DNA of 64,000 nt from Archegozetes longisetosus (Eukaryota; Arthropoda; Arachnida; Sarcoptiformes; Trhypochthoniidae): positions 13,258,001 through 13,322,000 of the forward strand of contig JAEMBT020000005.1 of the NCBI GenBank assembly GCA_018873245.2. Reading direction: 5' to 3'. The translations under genes and the position numbers were made by a program. A model generated the notes under the pieces. The model was not told where the DNA came from, did no database searches, and saw only the letters and a program-made list of their open reading frames with translations. Below, piece by piece: positions 59,426 through 64,000 of this stretch (position 1 is its first letter; every line of letters begins with the position of its first letter).

Positions 59426-62400
59426 GTTAAGAACTCAATTTTTCACAGAACAATGAACAGAATGAGCAGACGATAAGAATAAGTGATGTGAGTTACAGTG
59501 AAATATATCGATTTGCAGTCCAAAGCTTTTTGTAGTTAAAGGATTGGCCCTTATTTGTTATCTTTAGGGGCCAATTTTTATTTTCCTGTTTTGATTTATT
59601 TATTGTTGTTAGGCTTTGTATTCGTTGATTATATATAATAATATATTCGGAGAAAAAGTGCGCACAAAATAAGTATGCATATAATACATACATAGATTGT
59701 TTTCAAAAATTATCTGAGTGCATAAACTAATTGCATAGTTATTGTAGTTTTTGGAATTGAATATACACTGTCAATATTTTTTAAAAATGCAAGAAGTGGC
59801 CACAAGAACTGTGTGTATTATACAATAGTTCGAGTAGAAAATAACGAACAACTTGAAGGAAAACTCGGTAGTAGCCGAAAACCTAACAAATAAAAAAAAG
59901 TCGAAAAATACGTTGGAAAAAATATGAACACAATTTGTAAAAGTTTTTTAAATTGGAGAAAGAACTAAATGTTTGGGATAAACTGCTAAAGGTTATTTAG
60001 TTAAATATGAAGTCAAAAATTTGCAAAGGATAACCACTTCAACAAATAGTCAAAGCCAAAAAACTCAAGCAAAGAAAATGTTTAAATAGGTTAAGAATGG
60101 GTACACTTAAGGCATGATTAACAGCACATACTGTTGAAGACAACGAAAGTTATTTCACAATTTATGGTTCAAATGCATATAAAACTTAGAAATATAGAGA
60201 TTTTGGGTTTACAAAAAATTATATATTCTGGGGAGAGGGAAATGGGCAGCCGGATTAGTTCAACAATTGATCAGAGAAGTTAAAAAAGCAGTACAGAAAC
60301 TATCAGAAAGCTATTTCTAAAGCCTGTCATCCCGTACTAAAAGTTGAACACTGATTACTATGGACAAAAAACCACTATCAGCAACCAACTAAACTAAAAT
60401 TATTTATCTATTATTGCGTTAATCTATGTGAAATATATTTTACTTTAATTCATTAATAAGAAAGTTATAAACAATTGAATTTTATGCCGATTTTTTCTTC
60501 GAGCATAAAAGATAAAATAAGTTGAGATTGAGTTTATAAAGTTACCATTTTCCACTATAATTAGTCGAAGGAAGTTTTTGGGAAGCTTTTTCTATATAAA
60601 AGTTTAATTTCTTTAAGTATTTTATAATTTTATTATTTTTTCCTGTGACTAGGAACAAGTCTAGAGATATTTATGAAATTCTATAATTTGAAGCTTTTAT
60701 GCTTTGAACATTCACATGTAGGGCAAAAACAAATTTTCTGCAAACAAATTATCGAACTATGAAATACAGGTAATTTGAAATGCAGGCACAAACTTATTAG
60801 TCTATTCAAAATGAAATTTGAATCTGCAAATACTTGAAAAATGATCGGAAATAACAGAAGTTAAGAGTTATCCCTAACTTACTATGTGTGCAAAGAATAT
60901 TTATCGTATAAGTGCTTTGATTCTGGTTCGTGAGATGGAGCTTAAGAATTGAACTCAAATCTGGAAAATTTGAGCCGAATAGCAATTTAACTTAAAATTC
61001 TATTCTCGCAAACTTTCACTAAGAGCTTTAATAGGAAATGTAAAAACGTGTGTAACTACAATCTAAATCGAAGCTTTAATATCGATTTAAAGGATAGTTC
61101 TGCGATCTAATTGACAGATATATATTGTATCCATTATTTGAAAGGCTTTTGACTAGAAATAAACTGACAGTTCTATTGAATTTGTTTGAATCTATTGACT
61201 GTACAAACGATTGGATCCTAAATAATAAGCTCACATTTCATTTGAATTTGTCGATCTATCTCTGCAATAATGAAATTGAAAATAGAGTTGAATTTTGGCC
61301 TTAATTGACAATTTTGATTACTAAGCATGAATTAATAACATAATATTCTTTTAAAAGCTATCCAATAATTGTAAAAATTAAACTATTAATCAAAAGAATA
61401 GATAAACAGATTGAAGGAATTTTGGCAAAGTAATGAGTTTTTCTCGTGTTAAAATTAAGATTTTATATTTGATAGCACACAGAATAAGATCATTTACTCA
61501 GCAATACTTAAAGCAAACTAATTTCGAGTTCGTAGAACATAACAGCACTTATTTGTTCAGATAAAAATAATCATCTCTTATATACACTTAATTATTGATA
61601 TTATAAGCCAAGCTCTTCCTCAATCCAGTTATCTTTGTAATAAATTACAACCAAACGACTTATGTAGTAGTATTGTATCATTTTCTATATCTGACAAAAC
61701 AGAAAGCTAGTAAATGTTTTCTTCAATAAGAATTTTATTTCTCGTGATTGCTAGATCAATTTTGAGCCACAAATCAGTAATCACACTTTAATAATATTAA
61801 GCTTTCACAACTCTTTTGGTCTTCTCTTTGGCTCAAATGAATTTTCTAAGACGCGAATGCAAACCAGTATGAAATTGTACCATACATATCGAGCCTGATC
61901 CCTACCTAACTTTATGGATTTCATGAGTTTTATGACTTCCAATTGATATTAAATAATAAAAAAATATAATAAAAACCAATAATTTTAAGTTTAAGTCTGC
62001 TAAATTTGAAATCCGAAATTTGTTGAGAATTGATTTTAGGTAGGACTCAACTCTTAGGTAATCTTTAAGTATCATCACCTGATGCTATTCACTCTCTCAC
62101 ATTATAATTTTTAAAACAATATGTTTTTGTTAAATTATAGAGATTTTTGGTGGTTTTATCTTGGATTAGAAAAACTCGAAAATGTCATTCTTGTTTTATA
62201 GACTGAATACGGATGAATCTTGTGCTATAAACTCAATTTTGATTATCGCACATCAATTTTTAAAAATTTTTCTTAAAAGATAGATAAATAGCTTTCAAAT
62301 CGATACGATAGATTTACTGATGTATAAGATGTCCAAACAAATTACTTTGACTTAGTTGAACTTGCCAGATTTCTCTGTTGTCAAACATATAAAGACATAA

Positions 62401-64000
62401 ACCCTAATATGTTTAGGTTAGATACGATCAATACTGCGATCATCAGATGTGATGAATTGGCATTAAAAATTGCCATTCTTTTAGCAGTTATGCTGAATGT
62501 TGAACAAGTTTATTAATGATCGAAAGATCGGGTATAAAATTATTTTGTTATGTAAGGAAATAATTTGTGATCGATTTCTAACACTTCATAGAATTAAGTT
62601 TAGTTCCAGATTCATGCTAAGTTAGATTATTATTAATTTTTGATTACTAGTTCTTGAGAGTTATCGATCGAAATGGTCGTATTGATTTTTTGCAAATTAA
62701 AGACTTGTGTAGAAGTTCTTGCTTATATTTAGTTTAGAGTAAGCGAGAAAATATTATGTCGATTCAGTTTTATTTGCTTTATATACTGCTTGTTCAAACG
62801 ATACGGAAGTTAAACTTGATTACACTCAAGTTAAAATATTTGTTGCTTAAATTTTGCTGATTGGACGTTCCCCTCAAGATTTTGTCGTATGAAAATGTAG
62901 TAAAATCTAAATTTTTGCTTATTTTTTGTACTTTTTAGATTGCATTTACCTTTTTGCAACTTCTCACTAAGCATATCGACGTGTTCTTTTGTTTCTCACT
63001 TCATAGAGTACAACCAAAACACAAAAGTCTTTTGTTGTGAGAATAAATTTACTGAAAGAAAAAACTTGTTGCATTTGTTCCCCAATTTTTTATGCAATAG
63101 AACTAAACTGATTAATTGAACATTTTTGAAATACTTTATTGATTGGTGAAATAGAGATTCGAACATTTTGATGAAAATGAATGATTTTTCTTTAAAATTA
63201 AGAGTTTTTATGACTGGTTTATGCAACATTTCATATAATTTGATCATATTAATGGCATTTTAACATGAGAACTGACAATTAGGTATTATTTAATGGCTTA
63301 AAAATGTATAATAATGTTAGATTTTAGAAAAATTTTAGAATTCAATAATAATATAATAGTCAAAGTCTTTTTCAAATAAAATGTGTGCTAAAGATAGAAA
63401 TATTTGACTTCAGTAGTTCGAACAATTATTTTGACAGTTGCATATTTGAAATTTTTATTTTTACAAAAATTAAATCTATAATAATTTATGCTTTTTCAGA
63501 ACAATACCAGAGTCTGAACTTTTTAGTATTTGACGTATCGCACTAAAGGTCATAATTTAGGGAAAACAATAATAAAACGTGAGATTACTGAGAATAAAAG
63601 CCTATTTATAATCTTGAAAAGATAATACTATCGATGTTTTAATAAGAAAACCATCAATTATTCGTTAATCCTTTGTCATACAAATGAGATCTGATTAGTA
63701 TTCTTCTGAGACTTTCTCATGACACTAAAACGAAAAAGTGTTGTAATTCTCGCGACTCAAAAGTACTTATACTATTACTATAATTAAAAACTGACAGTTT
63801 ACAAATATGTACTTTCACGTACAACTCGTCAAACATTTGATTTTAGTAAGCCTTCAAATTTGACGACCTATTAGATGATTGACTATTTTCACCAGCAAAC
63901 TTTGAACTTTAATAAATAATTTAATTTGATATACACTCGACCAATCATATTTGTTCTACAAGAAAGATTACATTACAAACAACTCTTAGCTTCTAATTAT
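59425..64000. other. About 4.6 kb with no recognisable gene
   Basis: A+T-rich DNA with short accidental frames. One minus-strand segment, 62998-62950, between an acceptor-like CTCTATGAAG and GTAAATG, reads KNTSICLVRSCKK. It could be an upstream exon of the 57-59 kb chain, but phases do not connect directly. Confidence 0.35.

Noticed and set aside
1..64000. CRISPR arrays, bacterial operons, LTR retrotransposons or LINE reverse transcriptase
   Set aside because: None seen: no regularly spaced repeats, no Shine-Dalgarno-linked gene strings, and no reverse-transcriptase, integrase or gag motifs in the frames I read.

Overview
The window is eukaryotic nuclear DNA, very A+T-rich, with GT-AG introns, many short (about 55-75 nt), microsatellites, and numerous Tc1/mariner-type elements and MITEs. 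Gene content (SNTX-type protein, arrestin-domain protein, DEG/ENaC remnant, GH16-like protein, EB-module membrane protein) suggests an arthropod. An acariform mite is my best guess, but this is inference and no marker gene settles it. Coding density is low. Most real genes are multi-exon, so long open frames show only part of them.

Layout. 160-1915 (-): an SNTX/stonustoxin-family gene in two pieces split by a frame change. 2.3-9.6 kb: a transposon-rich block, with a 2.2-kb TIR element carrying a 216-bp tandem duplication, a 2.4-kb TIR element with a mariner and a foldback element nested inside, a DEG/ENaC remnant, and a mariner-derived hairpin element. 10398-11869 (+): a six-exon arrestin-domain gene with one missing base. 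13650-16851 (+): a five-exon type I membrane protein with two GH16-like (beta-glucanase/beta-glucan-binding fold) domains and a tyrosine-rich tail. 17.4-17.7 kb: an inverted duplication. 18.5-19.0 kb: a decayed gene. 21361-21708 (+): a small lysine-rich protein. 23-25 kb: MITEs. 26645-27599 (+): an acidic protein with a membrane segment at each end, broken by frame changes. 28.8-33.6 kb: transposon remnants and MITEs. 33-40 kb: unrecognised exons and eroded cysteine-containing paralogues with a dispersed repeat. 43994-54316 (-): a four-exon single-pass membrane protein with an EB (six-cysteine) module. 55-59 kb: a foldback element, a chain of small exons and a 77-bp MITE. 59.4-64 kb: no convincing gene.

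The most interesting locus is 13650-16851. Its exons join in frame (four introns, all phase 1) to 585 codons: signal peptide, two degenerate GH16 domains, a transmembrane helix and a 72-residue tail with eight tyrosines. The tail includes two tandem YENL motifs, the first after an acidic stretch. This resembles the hemITAM layout of the vertebrate beta-glucan receptor Dectin-1, built on an unrelated ectodomain. I propose it as a candidate glycan-sensing receptor; ligand and signalling are inference.

Several loci (SNTX-like, arrestin, 26.6 kb, 37.7 kb) break at or near A/T homopolymers. Either pseudogenisation is common here or the sequence carries uncorrected single-base indels.
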